Origin: Collinsella aerofaciens
GTDB taxonomy: Bacteria; Actinomycetota; Coriobacteriia; Coriobacteriales; Coriobacteriaceae
Direction: 5' to 3'
Assembly: GCF_002736145.1 (NCBI RefSeq)
Contig: NZ_CP024160.1
Coordinates: 744,001-808,000 of the forward strand
Length of the DNA: 64,000 nucleotides
Both the position numbers and the translations under genes were made by a program. Position 1 is the first letter of the stretch. The number at the start of each line of letters is the position of its first letter. Below the pieces are notes generated by a model, which saw only the letters and a list, made by a program, of their open reading frames with translations, was not told where the DNA came from and did not search any database. This document shows positions 25,896-35,559 of this stretch, one piece after another.

Positions 25896-26794
25896 TACAG
25901 CACGCCTCCGATCATCAGCAACAGCTGCGCGGTGATGCAGCCGAAGATAAGCGAGTCGCTACGATCGAGCATGCCGCCGTGGCCCGGGATAAGGTTGCCG
26001 GAATCCTTGACGCCCACACCGCGCTTGATGCGCGACTCGATAAGGTCGCCGATAACGCCCAGAATGGACACGACCACGCCGCACAGCAACGCATAGGGCA
26101 GGCTGAGCTTGTAGAAGTGCGTCGCCCACAGGATGAGCCAAATCAAAACCGAGCCCAGGATGCCGCCGGCAAACCCCTCCCAGCTCTTTTTGGGAGAGAT
26201 CTTGGGAACCATCTTGTGCTTGCCGATACGGCTGCCCACGATGTAGGCAAACGAATCGGAGACCCAAAGGGACGCGCAAACGCCCACTGAAAGCAGGGCA
26301 CCGGCAAAACCGGGCACGGCATCGCGCAGGAGCACGATAGCCGACAGCATAAAGCCAGTGTAGATGGGGCCCATGAGCGTCACGGCCACATCAGAGATAC
26401 GGGTACGCGGCGACCAGACATACCAAATGCCCACAGCGAGCATCAAGGCAAAAAGCAGGGCATTCAGCAACATCGAATCGCCCAACGCCGACAGCGGAAA
26501 GAGTACGGCGGCAGCGATACCCATGCGCTCGTTAGCCATCTTGCCATCGAGCCTTGTCATACGGAAAAACTCAAAGCAGCACAGGCCGCTCATGACAGAA
26601 ACAAAGATGGCAGTGGGCACGATACCCAAAACCAGGCACAGGATAAAGACAACGGCATAAACGATACCGGCGGCGGCACGGGTAATAAAGCCCGCAAGCC
26701 ACGAACCGGTGCCATTCTTCGCTGCGGGCGCTCCCGCAGCGACAGCCTTGCGCTCAGATGTCTTGGGAGCAGTTGCCTTGGGACGATCGGACAC
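25895..26794 (-). CDS. cdsA: Phosphatidate cytidylyltransferase
   Basis: CdsA makes CDP-diacylglycerol from phosphatidate and CTP for phospholipid synthesis in the membrane. The 299-residue protein has a 30-residue polar N-terminus, about eight hydrophobic segments and the C-terminal family signature starting GDLIESRIKRGVGVKDSG and continuing PGHGGMLDRSDS. It starts with GTG at 26794 after GAGGAGG. The uppS-cdsA-dxr-rseP order is the standard one. Confidence 0.96.
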   Translation of the reverse strand: MSDRPKATAPKTSERKAVAAGAPAAKNGTGSWLAGFITRAAAGIVYAVVFILCLVLGIVPTAIFVSVMSGLCCFEFFRMTRLDGKMANERMGIAAAVLFPLSALGDSMLLNALLFALMLAVGIWYVWSPRTRISDVAVTLMGPIYTGFMLSAIVLLRDAVPGFAGALLSVGVCASLWVSDSFAYIVGSRIGKHKMVPKISPKKSWEGFAGGILGSVLIWLILWATHFYKLSLPYALLCGVVVSILGVIGDLIESRIKRGVGVKDSGNLIPGHGGMLDRSDSLIFGCITAQLLLMIGGVL

Positions 26795-26796
26795 GA

Positions 26797-27591
26797 TTAA
26801 GCCTCCTCGGTCTTGCTCAGACCACCAAACCTACGGTCACGGCCCTGATAGGCCAAAATGGCGTCGACAAGGCCCCAACGATCAAAGTCGGGCCAATAGG
26901 TATCGGTGACATAGAACTCGGAATAAGCCACCTGCCACAGCAGATAGTTCGAAAGGCGCAGCTCACCAGAGGTGCGAATCACAAGCTCAGGATCGGGAAG
27001 GCCGGCGGTATAGAGGTGGGAAGCCACCATGTCGTCATCAATTGCGACAGGATCGATCTTACCGGCGGCAGCGTCGAGTGCAATCTGACGGACAGCGCGG
27101 GTAATCTCGGCACGCGCGCCGTAGTTGACGGCAAGCGCCAGCGTCATACCGGTGTGATCGGCGCACTCGGCAAGACCGCGTTCAAAAACGTCGCGGGTCT
27201 TCTTGGGCAGCGCGGAAATGTCACCCAAAAAGACAACACGCACGTTTTCGCGCTTCAGAAGCGGCAGCTCGTCGATAAACGTCTTGGCAAACAGATGCAT
27301 CAAGACGTTGACCTCATGCTGCGGACGGTTCCAGTTTTCGGTAGAAAATGCATAGGCAGAAAGCACGTCGACGCCCAGGCGCACGCAGGCGGTAATGATC
27401 TCGCGCAGCGAGACGATACCTGCCTTATGACCCTCGGTGCGTGCAAGACCGCGCGACGTGGCCCAACGACCGTTGCCGTCCATGATGCACGAGATATGGT
27501 GCGGAATGTTATTGAGGTCAAGGTCGGAAAAACCGACGCCCGCAGGGGCGTCGGCAAAGTACTCGACCAGTTTATGCTCGTCGTATTGCAC
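26797..27591 (-). CDS. uppS: Isoprenyl transferase (undecaprenyl diphosphate synthase)
   Basis: UppS builds the C55 lipid carrier for cell-wall synthesis from farnesyl and isopentenyl diphosphates. The 264-residue cis-prenyltransferase has the pyrophosphate-binding DGNGRW with Asp38, GHKAG, the AFSTENW signature and the C-terminal VIRTSGELRLSNYLLWQ segment. It starts with GTG at 27591, with GGAGA of the frr end as ribosome-binding site and a single base between the genes. Confidence 0.97.
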   Translation of the reverse strand: MQYDEHKLVEYFADAPAGVGFSDLDLNNIPHHISCIMDGNGRWATSRGLARTEGHKAGIVSLREIITACVRLGVDVLSAYAFSTENWNRPQHEVNVLMHLFAKTFIDELPLLKRENVRVVFLGDISALPKKTRDVFERGLAECADHTGMTLALAVNYGARAEITRAVRQIALDAAAGKIDPVAIDDDMVASHLYTAGLPDPELVIRTSGELRLSNYLLWQVAYSEFYVTDTYWPDFDRWGLVDAILAYQGRDRRFGGLSKTEEA

Positions 27592-27592
27592 C

Positions 27593-28129
27593 TTAGATCT
27601 CCATGACCTCGGCTTCTTTTTCCTTCAGAAGCTCCTCGACCTTGGCGACATACTCATCGGTGTGCTTCTGGACCTTGGCCTGCTCGCGACGGACATCGTC
27701 CTCGGTGAGCTCCTCATCGCGCTCGAGCTTATTGTTGAAGTCGCGACGGATGTTACGGATAGACACCTTGGCCTGCTCGGCGTACTCGCGGCACTCCTTG
27801 ACGAGCTCGCGACGGCGCTCCTCAGTGGGGGCCGGGAACGGCAGACGAACGACGGTGCCATCGGAGTTGGGGGTAATGCCCAGATCGGAAGCGCCGATGG
27901 CCTTGACGATAGCGTTGATGAGCGCCTTGTCCCACGGCTCGATGAGCAGCATGTGAGCCTCGGGGGTCTTGACGGCGGCAACCTGCGTGACCGGCGTGGG
28001 GACACCGTAATAATCAACGGTGATGTCGGACAGAATGTTGGCGTTGGCGCGGCCGGTACGAACCTTGGAGAAGTTATGCTTGAGGGACTCGAGCGACTTG
28101 TCCATATGGGCGGTGATGTTCTCTGCCAT
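27593..28129 (-). CDS. frr: Ribosome recycling factor
   Basis: RRF splits post-termination ribosomes with EF-G. The 178-residue protein shows the family N-terminus (FSKVRTGRANANIL), the YYGVPTPV hinge and the C-terminal long-helix ERRRELVKECREYAEQAKVSIRNIRRD. GGAGG precedes the ATG. It lies two bases after pyrH, the universal partner. Confidence 0.98.
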   Translation of the reverse strand: MAENITAHMDKSLESLKHNFSKVRTGRANANILSDITVDYYGVPTPVTQVAAVKTPEAHMLLIEPWDKALINAIVKAIGASDLGITPNSDGTVVRLPFPAPTEERRRELVKECREYAEQAKVSIRNIRRDFNNKLERDEELTEDDVRREQAKVQKHTDEYVAKVEELLKEKEAEVMEI

Positions 28130-28131
28130 GC

Positions 28132-28854
28132 TTAATCCTCCTGATAGACGAGCGTGCCGACGGGCTCACCCGAAAGCGCGCGCTTGACGGTGTCCTCGCC
28201 ATCGATGTTGAGGACCAAAATCGGCATACGGTTATCCTGACACAGTGCCGTAGCCGTGGAATCCATAACCTGCAGACCGCGGACGAGAACCTCGTGATAG
28301 GTAATCTTGTCAAAACGGACGGCATCGGCGCACTTGACGGGATCTTTGTCGTAGATGCCGTCAACCTTGGTGGCTTTAATCAGAATCTCGGCGCCAATCT
28401 CGCACGCACGAAGAGCCGCGGCGGTGTCGGTCGTAAAGTACGGATTGCCCGAACCGGCAGCGAAGATGACGACGTTGCCCTTGGACAGATGGTTGATAGC
28501 GCGGCGACGAATATAGGGCTCGCAGATCTCGTTCATCTGGATAGCGCTCATCACGCGGCAGGGAACATCGTTGTGCTCGAAGGCATCCTGCAGGGCGAGC
28601 GCGTTCATAACGGTTGCCAGCATGCCCATGTAGTCGGCCTGAGCACGCTCCATGCCACCGGCAGCGCCTGCCATGCCGCGGAAAATATTGCCACCGCCGA
28701 CAACGACGCCGACCTCATGGCCAACGGCGAGCAGCTCCTTGACCTGCTTGGCAAGATGGTCGGTAACCTTGGGGTCGATGCCATATTGGCCGTCGCCCAT
28801 CAGTGCTTCGCCGGAAAGCTTAAGAAGCACGCGTTTATATCGGATGTCGGACAA
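28132..28854 (-). CDS. pyrH: Uridylate kinase
   Basis: PyrH phosphorylates UMP to UDP as a hexamer that is inhibited by UTP. The 240-residue amino-acid-kinase fold has [22 protein letters not shown], the [16 protein letters not shown] loop and [13 protein letters not shown]. The start is TTG at 28854, with GGAGG eight bases ahead. It heads a run of eight tightly spaced genes reaching proS, after a gap and a terminator behind tsf. Confidence 0.97.
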   Translation of the reverse strand: MSDIRYKRVLLKLSGEALMGDGQYGIDPKVTDHLAKQVKELLAVGHEVGVVVGGGNIFRGMAGAAGGMERAQADYMGMLATVMNALALQDAFEHNDVPCRVMSAIQMNEICEPYIRRRAINHLSKGNVVIFAAGSGNPYFTTDTAAALRACEIGAEILIKATKVDGIYDKDPVKCADAVRFDKITYHEVLVRGLQVMDSTATALCQDNRMPILVLNIDGEDTVKRALSGEPVGTLVYQED

Positions 28855-28913
28855 AGCGATCCTCCTTTAATTAGACTCTCAATATGATATCAAAGGCTCT
28901 GATAAGAGCCATG

Positions 28914-28947
28914 AAAAAGCAGGCTGTGAGTAAAACCCACAGCCTGC
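28914..28947 (-). terminator. Intrinsic terminator after tsf
   Basis: GCAGGCTGTG/CACAGCCTGC arms (28919-28928 and 28938-28947) and five T on the minus strand follow tsf by 25 bases. The pyrH leader (28855-28913) has no obvious strong promoter, so read-through may contribute. Confidence 0.88.
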
Positions 28948-28971
28948 TCATTACCAGCTACAAGAGCTTAT

Positions 28972-29841
28972 TTACTCGCCACGGACCAGACGGTCAAAGG
29001 CAACGACGGTAATGGTGTCGCCGAGCTCCTTGGAGACCTGCTCAGCGTACTTCTTGATGGTGAGGGAGCTGTCCTTGATGAACTCCTGCTCGGTGAGCAC
29101 GGACTGCTTGTAGAACTTCTCCAGACGGCCAACAGCCATCTTCTCCTGGATAGCCTCGGGCTTGCCGGACTCGGCAGCCTGGGCCATGTAGATCTGCTTC
29201 TCGTGCTCGACGGTCTCGGCCGGAACCTGATCGCGGGTAGCGCAGATCGGTGCGACGGCGGCAACCTGAAGGGCAACGTCGTGAGCGAAGGTCTTGAAGG
29301 ACTCAGCCTGAGCGGTCTCGGCCTTCTCGAAGGCGAACTCGACGAGGACGCCGATCTTACCACCCATGTGGATGTAAGAAGCGAGCGCGCCATTCTCGGC
29401 CTTGCGGGCAGCGAAGCGGGAGATCTTCATGTTCTCGCCCATGATGTGAATCATCTCGGTGAGCTCGGAGGAAACGGTCTCCTCGCCCATCGGCTTCTCG
29501 AGCAGAGCGTCGACGTCAGCAGGCTCGGTGGTAGCGACAACCTCAGCGACCTTAGAAGCAAAGCCGGTGAACTTGGCGTTGGAGCCAACGAAGTCGGTCT
29601 CGCAGGAGAGCTCGAGCAGAGCGCCGGTCTTGCCATCCTCGGAGACGAACGCGGCGACAGCGCCCTCGTTGGTCTCACGGCCAGCCTTCTTGGCAGCCTT
29701 GGCGAGGCCGTTCTTGCGCAGAACGTCGACAGCGGCGTCCATGTCGCCGTCAGCCTCGACGAGAGCCTTCTTGCACTCCATCATCGGGGAGTCGGTCATC
29801 TCGCGGAGCTGCTTGACCATAGCGGCGGTAATCTGGGCCAT
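28972..29841 (-). CDS. tsf: Elongation factor Ts
   Basis: EF-Ts recharges EF-Tu with GTP. The 289-residue product has the N-terminal UBA-like AAMVKQLREMTDSPMMECKKAL, the ETDFVGSN EF-Tu contact motif and the second-half IGVLVEF and HDVALQVAA segments. The ATG at 29841 has AAAGGA ahead; five extra upstream codons are not conserved. It forms a bicistronic unit with rpsB. Confidence 0.98.
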   Translation of the reverse strand: MAQITAAMVKQLREMTDSPMMECKKALVEADGDMDAAVDVLRKNGLAKAAKKAGRETNEGAVAAFVSEDGKTGALLELSCETDFVGSNAKFTGFASKVAEVVATTEPADVDALLEKPMGEETVSSELTEMIHIMGENMKISRFAARKAENGALASYIHMGGKIGVLVEFAFEKAETAQAESFKTFAHDVALQVAAVAPICATRDQVPAETVEHEKQIYMAQAAESGKPEAIQEKMAVGRLEKFYKQSVLTEQEFIKDSSLTIKKYAEQVSKELGDTITVVAFDRLVRGE

Positions 29842-29886
29842 TGTGGTTCCTTTCAAAGAGATGAAAAAGAATTAACTAAGACTGAT

Positions 29887-30615
29887 TTACTCGGCCTTGG
29901 GCTCAGCGGCCATCTCGGCCTCGGAGACCTGCTCCTTACCGGAGCCAGCGAGGCAGGCATCAGCCATGAGCTCGCACATAAGGGTGACAGCGGAGATAGC
30001 GTCATCGTTGCAGGGGATGCCGTACTCGACCTCGTCGGGATCGGAGTTGGTGTCAATCAGAGCGACGACGGGGATGTTCAGGCGCTGGGCCTCCTTGATG
30101 GCGTTCTCCTCGCGCTTGGTGTCGATGACGAAGAGAGCCTGGGGCAGACCCTTCATGTCGCGGGCGCCACCGAGGTTGGTCTGGAGCTTGGTGAGCTCCT
30201 TGCCGAGAACAGCCTGCTCCTTCTTGGGCAGAACAGCCATGCGGCCGTCCTCGACCATGGCCTCGAGCTCCTCCATGCGGTTGATGCGGGAGCGGATGGT
30301 GACGAAGTTGGTCAGCATACCGCCGAGCCAACGCTGGTTGATGTAAGGCATGTTGGCGCGCTCAGCAGCGTTCTTGACGGCCTCCTGAGCCTGCTTCTTG
30401 GTGCCGACGAACAGCACGTTGCCGCCCTTGGCGACGTTCTTGACGAAGGTGTAGGCCTGGTCGGCGTCGAGGATGGTCTGCTTGAGGTCGAGGATGTAGA
30501 TGCCGTTGCGCTCACCGAAGATGAACGGCTTCATCTTGGGGTTCCAGCGACGGGTCTGGTGACCGAAGTGGCAGCCGGCCTCGAGCAGGGTGCGGATATT
30601 AATCTTGGTAGCCAT
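29887..30615 (-). CDS. rpsB: 30S ribosomal protein S2
   Basis: S2 binds late to the 30S subunit at the head-body junction. The 242-residue protein has [19 protein letters not shown] at the start and the [13 protein letters not shown] and [12 protein letters not shown]-equivalent core [17 protein letters not shown], with a short acidic Ala/Glu tail. GGAGG precedes the ATG. It has its own strong promoter and a leader of about 135 nt containing GTTGC/GCAAC and other small stems; autoregulation through this leader is possible but not shown. Confidence 0.97.
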   Translation of the reverse strand: MATKINIRTLLEAGCHFGHQTRRWNPKMKPFIFGERNGIYILDLKQTILDADQAYTFVKNVAKGGNVLFVGTKKQAQEAVKNAAERANMPYINQRWLGGMLTNFVTIRSRINRMEELEAMVEDGRMAVLPKKEQAVLGKELTKLQTNLGGARDMKGLPQALFVIDTKREENAIKEAQRLNIPVVALIDTNSDPDEVEYGIPCNDDAISAVTLMCELMADACLAGSGKEQVSEAEMAAEPKAE

Positions 30616-30756
30616 GTTAAACCTCCTGTGGTTTGCCTCCGCGCGGGGTCATCCTCCAAAACCAACCCGGACATGTGCTACCAAAGCCCGGGCACCACGG
30701 TATGAAGTAGCCGCGCGTGCGTGATAAAAACATGTTGCCGTGAAGCAACCCGATGA

Positions 30757-30785
30757 ATGATAGCAGGAATGCTTCTTCCTGCCAA
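30757..30785 (-). promoter_or_regulatory. rpsB-tsf promoter
   Basis: On the minus strand TTGGCA (30780-30785), a 17-base spacer ending in TGC, and TATCAT (30757-30762) give both a -35 and an extended -10. The start site would fall about 135 bases ahead of rpsB. Confidence 0.65.
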
Positions 30786-30834
30786 CCCGCAATCAAAACC
30801 ACACACCTGAGTGCGGCGCGGGACGTCCCAGCCA

Positions 30835-31755
30835 CTATTCGCCGCGGGGATGGGCTTGAGCCACAGCACGCTTAAGCCGATCGGGTGTGAGATGCGTGTA
30901 GATCTGCGTCGTGGACAGGCTCGCATGACCCAGCAGCTCTTGAACCGAGCGCAGGTCCGCGCCGCCCTCGAGCAAGTCGGTCGCAAAGGTATGGCGCATC
31001 GCATGCGGGGCGATGTCGGCCGGAATGCCGGCGAGCGTCGCCAGCATATGAAACCGCCGCCTGAGCATGGCGGCACTCATGCGATTACCGCGCGCCGATA
31101 TAAGCAGCGGATGCGGCCCGGTAGCGAGGTCACGGCGCTTTGCCTGAGCGAGCAACTCCGGCCTTCCCTCCTCGATATAGAGGCGCGTCACCTCGAGCGC
31201 ACGACGATACAGGGGGACGATACGTTCCTTGCCCCCCTTGCCCCACAGGCGCAACGTGCGTTCGGACCAAGCGATGGACTCCACATTGAGTGCTGCGAGC
31301 TCAGAGATACGGGCGCCAGATGCATAGAGCAGCTCGAGCATCGCCGCATCGCGCAGTCCCGCAGGCGTCGATGTATCAGGCGTCTTGAGCAGCGCCTCGA
31401 CCTGCAGGGTCGTAAGGACGCCCGGCAGGTCACGCGGCAGCTTGGGCGATGCGATCGCCGAGACCGCATCGCCCTCGACAATCCCCTCGGCAGCCATCCA
31501 GCGATAGAGCGATCGGATAGCCGACAGGTGCGCCGCAAGCGTTCGGGGAGCCACCTGCTCACGCGAAAGCTCGGCAAGATAGCGACGAATGGTGCGCACG
31601 TCGGCAGCGAAGGCATCGATATCCTCGCGCTCGCACCAGGCAGCGAAGCGTTCCAGCCTCGAGCCATAGGCCGTCACCGTGTTGGGAGAAAGTCCCTCGA
31701 CGCGTGCGATATAGGCGATAAACGAGTCGACGGTGTCGTACAGGTCAAAGGCTAT
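30835..31755 (-). CDS. xerC: Tyrosine recombinase XerC, apparent AUA start
   Basis: XerC-type recombinases resolve chromosome dimers at dif. The catalytic set is complete: Arg149 (GARISEL), Lys173 (WGKGGKER), His251/Arg254 (HAMRHTFATDLLEGG), His277 (LLGHASLSTTQ) and Tyr286, in the numbering used here. No in-frame ATG, GTG or TTG exists upstream of the GTG at 31677, which would cut off the conserved SAM-like start. The conserved reading continues upstream (DSFIAYIARVEGLSPNTV) to an ATA at 31755. That codon lies nine bases after GGAGG and overlaps the trmFO stop as ATAG, like a normal ATGA coupling. A CTG at 31743 is the alternative. The full version has 306 residues, matching the family. Confidence 0.85.
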   Translation of the reverse strand: MAFDLYDTVDSFIAYIARVEGLSPNTVTAYGSRLERFAAWCEREDIDAFAADVRTIRRYLAELSREQVAPRTLAAHLSAIRSLYRWMAAEGIVEGDAVSAIASPKLPRDLPGVLTTLQVEALLKTPDTSTPAGLRDAAMLELLYASGARISELAALNVESIAWSERTLRLWGKGGKERIVPLYRRALEVTRLYIEEGRPELLAQAKRRDLATGPHPLLISARGNRMSAAMLRRRFHMLATLAGIPADIAPHAMRHTFATDLLEGGADLRSVQELLGHASLSTTQIYTHLTPDRLKRAVAQAHPRGE

Positions 31756-33089
31756 GACCGGTCGCCTCCAAACAGATCGGGGCGAGTGGCCAGATAGGCA
31801 TCAAGGGCCTCGAGCGCACGGTCCGCATAGGCCTGGTAGCGGTCGCGCTTGCTGCGGCGCTTACCATCCTCGAGTGGAGGCACCAGGCCAAAGTTGACAT
31901 GCATGGGCTGATAGCCCACGGTGGCAGGATCGGTCGCATAACCCACGAGCGCACCCAGGGCGCCCACAGGCGGCAACTCGACGCCCGCGGCACCGATAGC
32001 CTCGGCATAGGTGTTGAGCGCCGCGAGCAGACCTGTCGCCACGGCTTCCATGTACCCCTCGGTGCCGGTGATCTGGCCGGCCAGGCGCACGCCGGTACCG
32101 GGCACGGCAAAGGTGCCATCGAGCACGTGCGGGGCATCGACAAAGGTATTGCGGTGCATGACACCGTAGCGGAAGAACTCAGCGTTCTCCAGGCCCGGCA
32201 CCATATGGAAGACGCGCTTCTGCTCGCCAAAGGTCAGGTTGGTCTGGAAGCCCACCAGGTTATAGGCGGTCTTCTCCTTGTTCTCGGCACGCAGCTGAAT
32301 CGCCGCCCAGGGGCGACGTCCGGTACGCGGGTCGGTGAGGCCGACGGGCTTCATGGCACCAAAGCGGATGGCATCCTTGCCCGTGCGCGCGACCTCCTCG
32401 GCGGGCTGGCAGGCCTGGAACAGATCGCCGCCCTCAAAGTCTTTGAGCACCACGCGGTCGGCCGTGGTAAGCGCCTCGATAAAGGCCTCGTACTCCTCCT
32501 TGTTGAGCGGAGCGTTGAGATAGTCGCCGCTCCCCTGCTCCTCGTAGCGCGACTGCGAGAACAGCACGTCCATATCGAGCGTGGAGGCATCGACGATCGG
32601 CGCCGCGGCATCGAAGAACGCAAGGGCGTCGCCACCGACGAGCTTCATGACCTCTTCGCTCAGCGCCGGCGAGCACAGGGGGCCCGCGGCAATGACCACG
32701 TGGCCCTCGGGAATCTGCGTGACCTCGCCGTGCACGACCTCGATATTGGGACGAGCGGCAACTTCGGCCTCGACAAGCTCGGAAAACTTGACGCGATCGA
32801 CCGCTAAGGCGCCACCGGCGGGAACAGCCGCGCGATGGGCGCAATCGAGCAGAACTGAACCCATGCGCTCAAGCTCGGCCTTCAGCAAACCAGCCGCGGA
32901 ATCCGGACGGGTCGACTTAAACGAATTGGAGCAGACGAGCTCTGCCAGGTGATCGGTATGGTGGGCCGGGGAGCTCACCTGGGGGCGCATCTCGCACAGC
33001 TTTACGGCAAACCCGCGATCTGCCAGCTGGATCGCGCACTCCGAACCCGCCAGACCGCCACCGATAACTGTCACCTGATCGAACTGCAT
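31752..33089 (-). CDS. trmFO: Folate- and FAD-dependent tRNA U54 methyltransferase TrmFO
   Basis: TrmFO makes ribothymidine at position 54 of the tRNA T-loop using methylenetetrahydrofolate. The 445-residue protein starts with the FAD-binding VTVIGGGLAGSECA, continues with CEMRP, AELVCSNSFKS and GDYLNAPL, and ends in a FAD-contacting VNFGLVPP region, all typical. The ATG at 33089 is nine bases after AAAGG; a TTG two codons earlier is less well placed. Here it directly follows dprA; the topA gene that separates the two in many relatives is absent. Confidence 0.95.
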   Translation of the reverse strand: MQFDQVTVIGGGLAGSECAIQLADRGFAVKLCEMRPQVSSPAHHTDHLAELVCSNSFKSTRPDSAAGLLKAELERMGSVLLDCAHRAAVPAGGALAVDRVKFSELVEAEVAARPNIEVVHGEVTQIPEGHVVIAAGPLCSPALSEEVMKLVGGDALAFFDAAAPIVDASTLDMDVLFSQSRYEEQGSGDYLNAPLNKEEYEAFIEALTTADRVVLKDFEGGDLFQACQPAEEVARTGKDAIRFGAMKPVGLTDPRTGRRPWAAIQLRAENKEKTAYNLVGFQTNLTFGEQKRVFHMVPGLENAEFFRYGVMHRNTFVDAPHVLDGTFAVPGTGVRLAGQITGTEGYMEAVATGLLAALNTYAEAIGAAGVELPPVGALGALVGYATDPATVGYQPMHVNFGLVPPLEDGKRRSKRDRYQAYADRALEALDAYLATRPDLFGGDRS

Positions 33090-33103
33090 CTGCAAACACC
33101 TTT

Positions 33104-34039
33104 CTAATTGACACGTTTTCCATTGTGACCGAAGGGTGTCTGGGCGTGAAGGGCAAACTTGGAGGGCGCATACCTTCCATCCATCATGCGCTCGATAAGA
33201 CCCTCGAACTCAAGCGAGCCCAGGAGCTTAAGTACGCCGACGGCATCGAGCGAGACGAGCGCCGCGATGTCGTCGACCTTGAGCGGAGAGGCGATGAGCG
33301 CATGCATCACGGTCTGCTGCGTTTGATCCAGGTCGGCAATGCCGGGAGCATCGGGGCGCGAGTAGCGCAGGGTGCCGTAGATGCGTGAGATAGCCATCTC
33401 GATAGATTCCTCGTCGATGATGCAGCAGGCACCGTTCGCAATGAGGTAATTCGTGCCACGCGACTCGGGCGATAGGATCGACCCCGGCACGGCAAGAAGT
33501 TCACGCCCCAAATCCATAGCAGCCTCGGCTGTAGAAAACGTCCCGGAAGGCATACCCGCCTCGGATACAAAGAGGGCTTGCGACAGGGCCGCGATCACGC
33601 GATTGCGGCGCGGAAAGGCAAACTTGCGAGGACCCATGCCCCACGGGGAGATCGACACGACCGCGCCACCCGTATCGAGCGTGCGCGTAATAAGCCCCGC
33701 GCTCGAGCGCGGATAGACCACGTCGGCGCCCGTCCCCAGCACCACGACGTGTTTGCCGCCAGCGTTGACCGCAGCCCAACCCGAGGCTTGGTCGCAACCG
33801 ACCGCGCCGCCCGAAACCACCGTCACTCCCGCCTCGACCGCCACCTTTGCCGCAAGCTCTGCCACGGCAAGACCATACGGCGAGGCCTTGCGCGCGCCGA
33901 TGATGGAGAGCGCGGGCGTCGAAAGCACCTCGGGGTTGCCGCGCACATAGAGCGTCTGGGGAACATCAGAAAGCTCCAAAACAGTCTCGGGATACAACGC
34001 ATCACCTGGATGCAGCTCAAAGGTCCCCTCGGCCATCAT
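33104..34039 (-). CDS. dprA: DNA processing protein DprA (short form)
   Basis: DprA protects incoming single-stranded DNA and loads RecA during transformation. The 311-residue protein has the Rossmann-like domain with SIIGARKASPYG, VVSGGAVGCDQASGWAA, VVVLGTGADVVYP and FPRRNRVIAALSQA. It ends in a winged-helix-like domain (about 225-295). It lacks the N-terminal SAM domain of longer members. The ATG at 34039 overlaps the comM stop as ATGA and has AGGAGGG ahead. It may act with comEA, comEC and comM, although only comM is next to it. Confidence 0.94.
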   Translation of the reverse strand: MMAEGTFELHPGDALYPETVLELSDVPQTLYVRGNPEVLSTPALSIIGARKASPYGLAVAELAAKVAVEAGVTVVSGGAVGCDQASGWAAVNAGGKHVVVLGTGADVVYPRSSAGLITRTLDTGGAVVSISPWGMGPRKFAFPRRNRVIAALSQALFVSEAGMPSGTFSTAEAAMDLGRELLAVPGSILSPESRGTNYLIANGACCIIDEESIEMAISRIYGTLRYSRPDAPGIADLDQTQQTVMHALIASPLKVDDIAALVSLDAVGVLKLLGSLEFEGLIERMMDGRYAPSKFALHAQTPFGHNGKRVN

Positions 34040-35559
34040 TGGTCCCTCCTTCCCTGATACATCGCCGCCTCGAGCACGTGGTCCTGCGTCACTTGCTCGC
34101 TCTCGGCGACATCTGCGATCGTACGCGCAATGCGAACCAGGCGCACGATGCCGCGGCCCGTGAGATGCGTGCGCTTCGACAGGCCGAGCACACACTTCTC
34201 CGCCGCATCATCGAGCTCAAAGGTCGAAACGACGCCGTCAATGGACCGCGTCTCATCATCCTCGGCCTCGGCATCCGCATCGTCCATACGGGATTCGCGC
34301 CAAGCGCGAAAAGCGCGACCGCGCACAACGTAGTCACGCAACTCGGCAGACGACATACCCTCCGCACCCTCGATAATCACTTGGGGGTCGGGACGGGTCA
34401 CATCGATCATCATGTCGATACGGTCGGCCAAAGGACCGCGCAGTTTAGACCGATAACGCTCGACCATCGCCGCCGAGCAGCGACACGGCACCTCACGATC
34501 GCCCAAAAAGCCGCAGGGGCAGGGATTGCTCGCAGCCAGCAGCTGAAAGCGCGACGGGAAGGTAAAGGCCCCGTCGACGCGTACGATCCTCACATAACCG
34601 CGTTCGATAGGCTGACGCAGCGTCTGCAGCACACCCGTGGGAAACTCGGCAAGCTCGTCCAAAAAGAGCACGCCGCCATGAGCAAGGCTGATCTCACCCG
34701 GGTGCACCGGGCGCCCGCCGCCGATAAGGCCTGCGGTCGAAATACTGTGGTGGGGACTGCGGAAGGGCCGATGACCTGCCAATAAGCCATCGATGTTCTC
34801 GCCCAAGACCGAATGGATGCACAGCGCCTCCTGTTGATCCTCAACGGAAAGCTCGGGCAGGATGCCGGTCATACGACGGGCGAGCATCGTCTTGCCCGAT
34901 CCCGGGGACCCGATCATTAGCAAACCGAGCTCACCTGCCGCCGCAAGCGCCATGCCGCGTTTAGCGACTTCCTGCCCTAGTACGTCGGCATAGTCGAGCT
35001 CGGGCTCAAAGGTCGCCTCGAGCACTTCAGAATCCAAGTAGTGCCGCGCGGCATCGCCCATACCATGAGCAAGCTGAGACAAATGATCGATGAATCCACA
35101 ATCAACGCCCGCAAGCGGCACATGCTGATCGGACCTGCCGGCGATAAAGGACAGCCCCATGTCGCGAGCCAGCAGCTGAAACGCCACCTCGCCCTTGACA
35201 GGAAGCACCGTACCGTCCAAGCCAAGCTCACCAGCAATAAGACAACGATCGAGGTTGTCGCGGGGAATCTGACCATCGGCCGCCAATACCGCGATGGCGA
35301 TGGGCAGATCAAAGCCGCTACCGGTCTTGCGAATATCGCCGGGCGCCAGATTGACCGTAATGCCCGAGCGCGGAATCTCGAACCCGGCGGAGCGCATCGC
35401 ACAGCGAATACGACCGCGTGACTCCATCACCTCCATACTCGGAATGCCGAGCATCTGGATGCCCGGAACGCCACCGGCAAGCGAGACCTCGACCGTGACG
35501 GGAATCGCCTCGACGCCACGGATGCAGGCCGCGTGAACGGCAAACGTCTCGAACGCCAT
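34036..35559 (-). CDS. comM: ComM/YifB family Mg-chelatase-like AAA+ ATPase
   Basis: ComM is a hexameric helicase that promotes branch migration during integration of transformed DNA. The 507-residue protein has an N-terminal Lon-protease-like fold (VPGIQMLGIPSMEVMESRGR, TVNLAPGDIRKTG), the Walker A motif GSPGSGKT from residue 217, Walker B in VLFLDELAEFP, and a C-terminal Mg-chelatase domain with CPCGFLGD and CRCS Cys pairs. The ATG at 35559 overlaps the yraN stop. The longer upstream frame shows no conservation. Confidence 0.93.
   Translation of the reverse strand: MAFETFAVHAACIRGVEAIPVTVEVSLAGGVPGIQMLGIPSMEVMESRGRIRCAMRSAGFEIPRSGITVNLAPGDIRKTGSGFDLPIAIAVLAADGQIPRDNLDRCLIAGELGLDGTVLPVKGEVAFQLLARDMGLSFIAGRSDQHVPLAGVDCGFIDHLSQLAHGMGDAARHYLDSEVLEATFEPELDYADVLGQEVAKRGMALAAAGELGLLMIGSPGSGKTMLARRMTGILPELSVEDQQEALCIHSVLGENIDGLLAGHRPFRSPHHSISTAGLIGGGRPVHPGEISLAHGGVLFLDELAEFPTGVLQTLRQPIERGYVRIVRVDGAFTFPSRFQLLAASNPCPCGFLGDREVPCRCSAAMVERYRSKLRGPLADRIDMMIDVTRPDPQVIIEGAEGMSSAELRDYVVRGRAFRAWRESRMDDADAEAEDDETRSIDGVVSTFELDDAAEKCVLGLSKRTHLTGRGIVRLVRIARTIADVAESEQVTQDHVLEAAMYQGRRDQ

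Noticed and set aside
30616-30756. Known rpsB leader riboregulator
   Set aside because: The 135-nt leader has small stems, but I could not match it to a described S2 autoregulatory element, so only the promoter is annotated.
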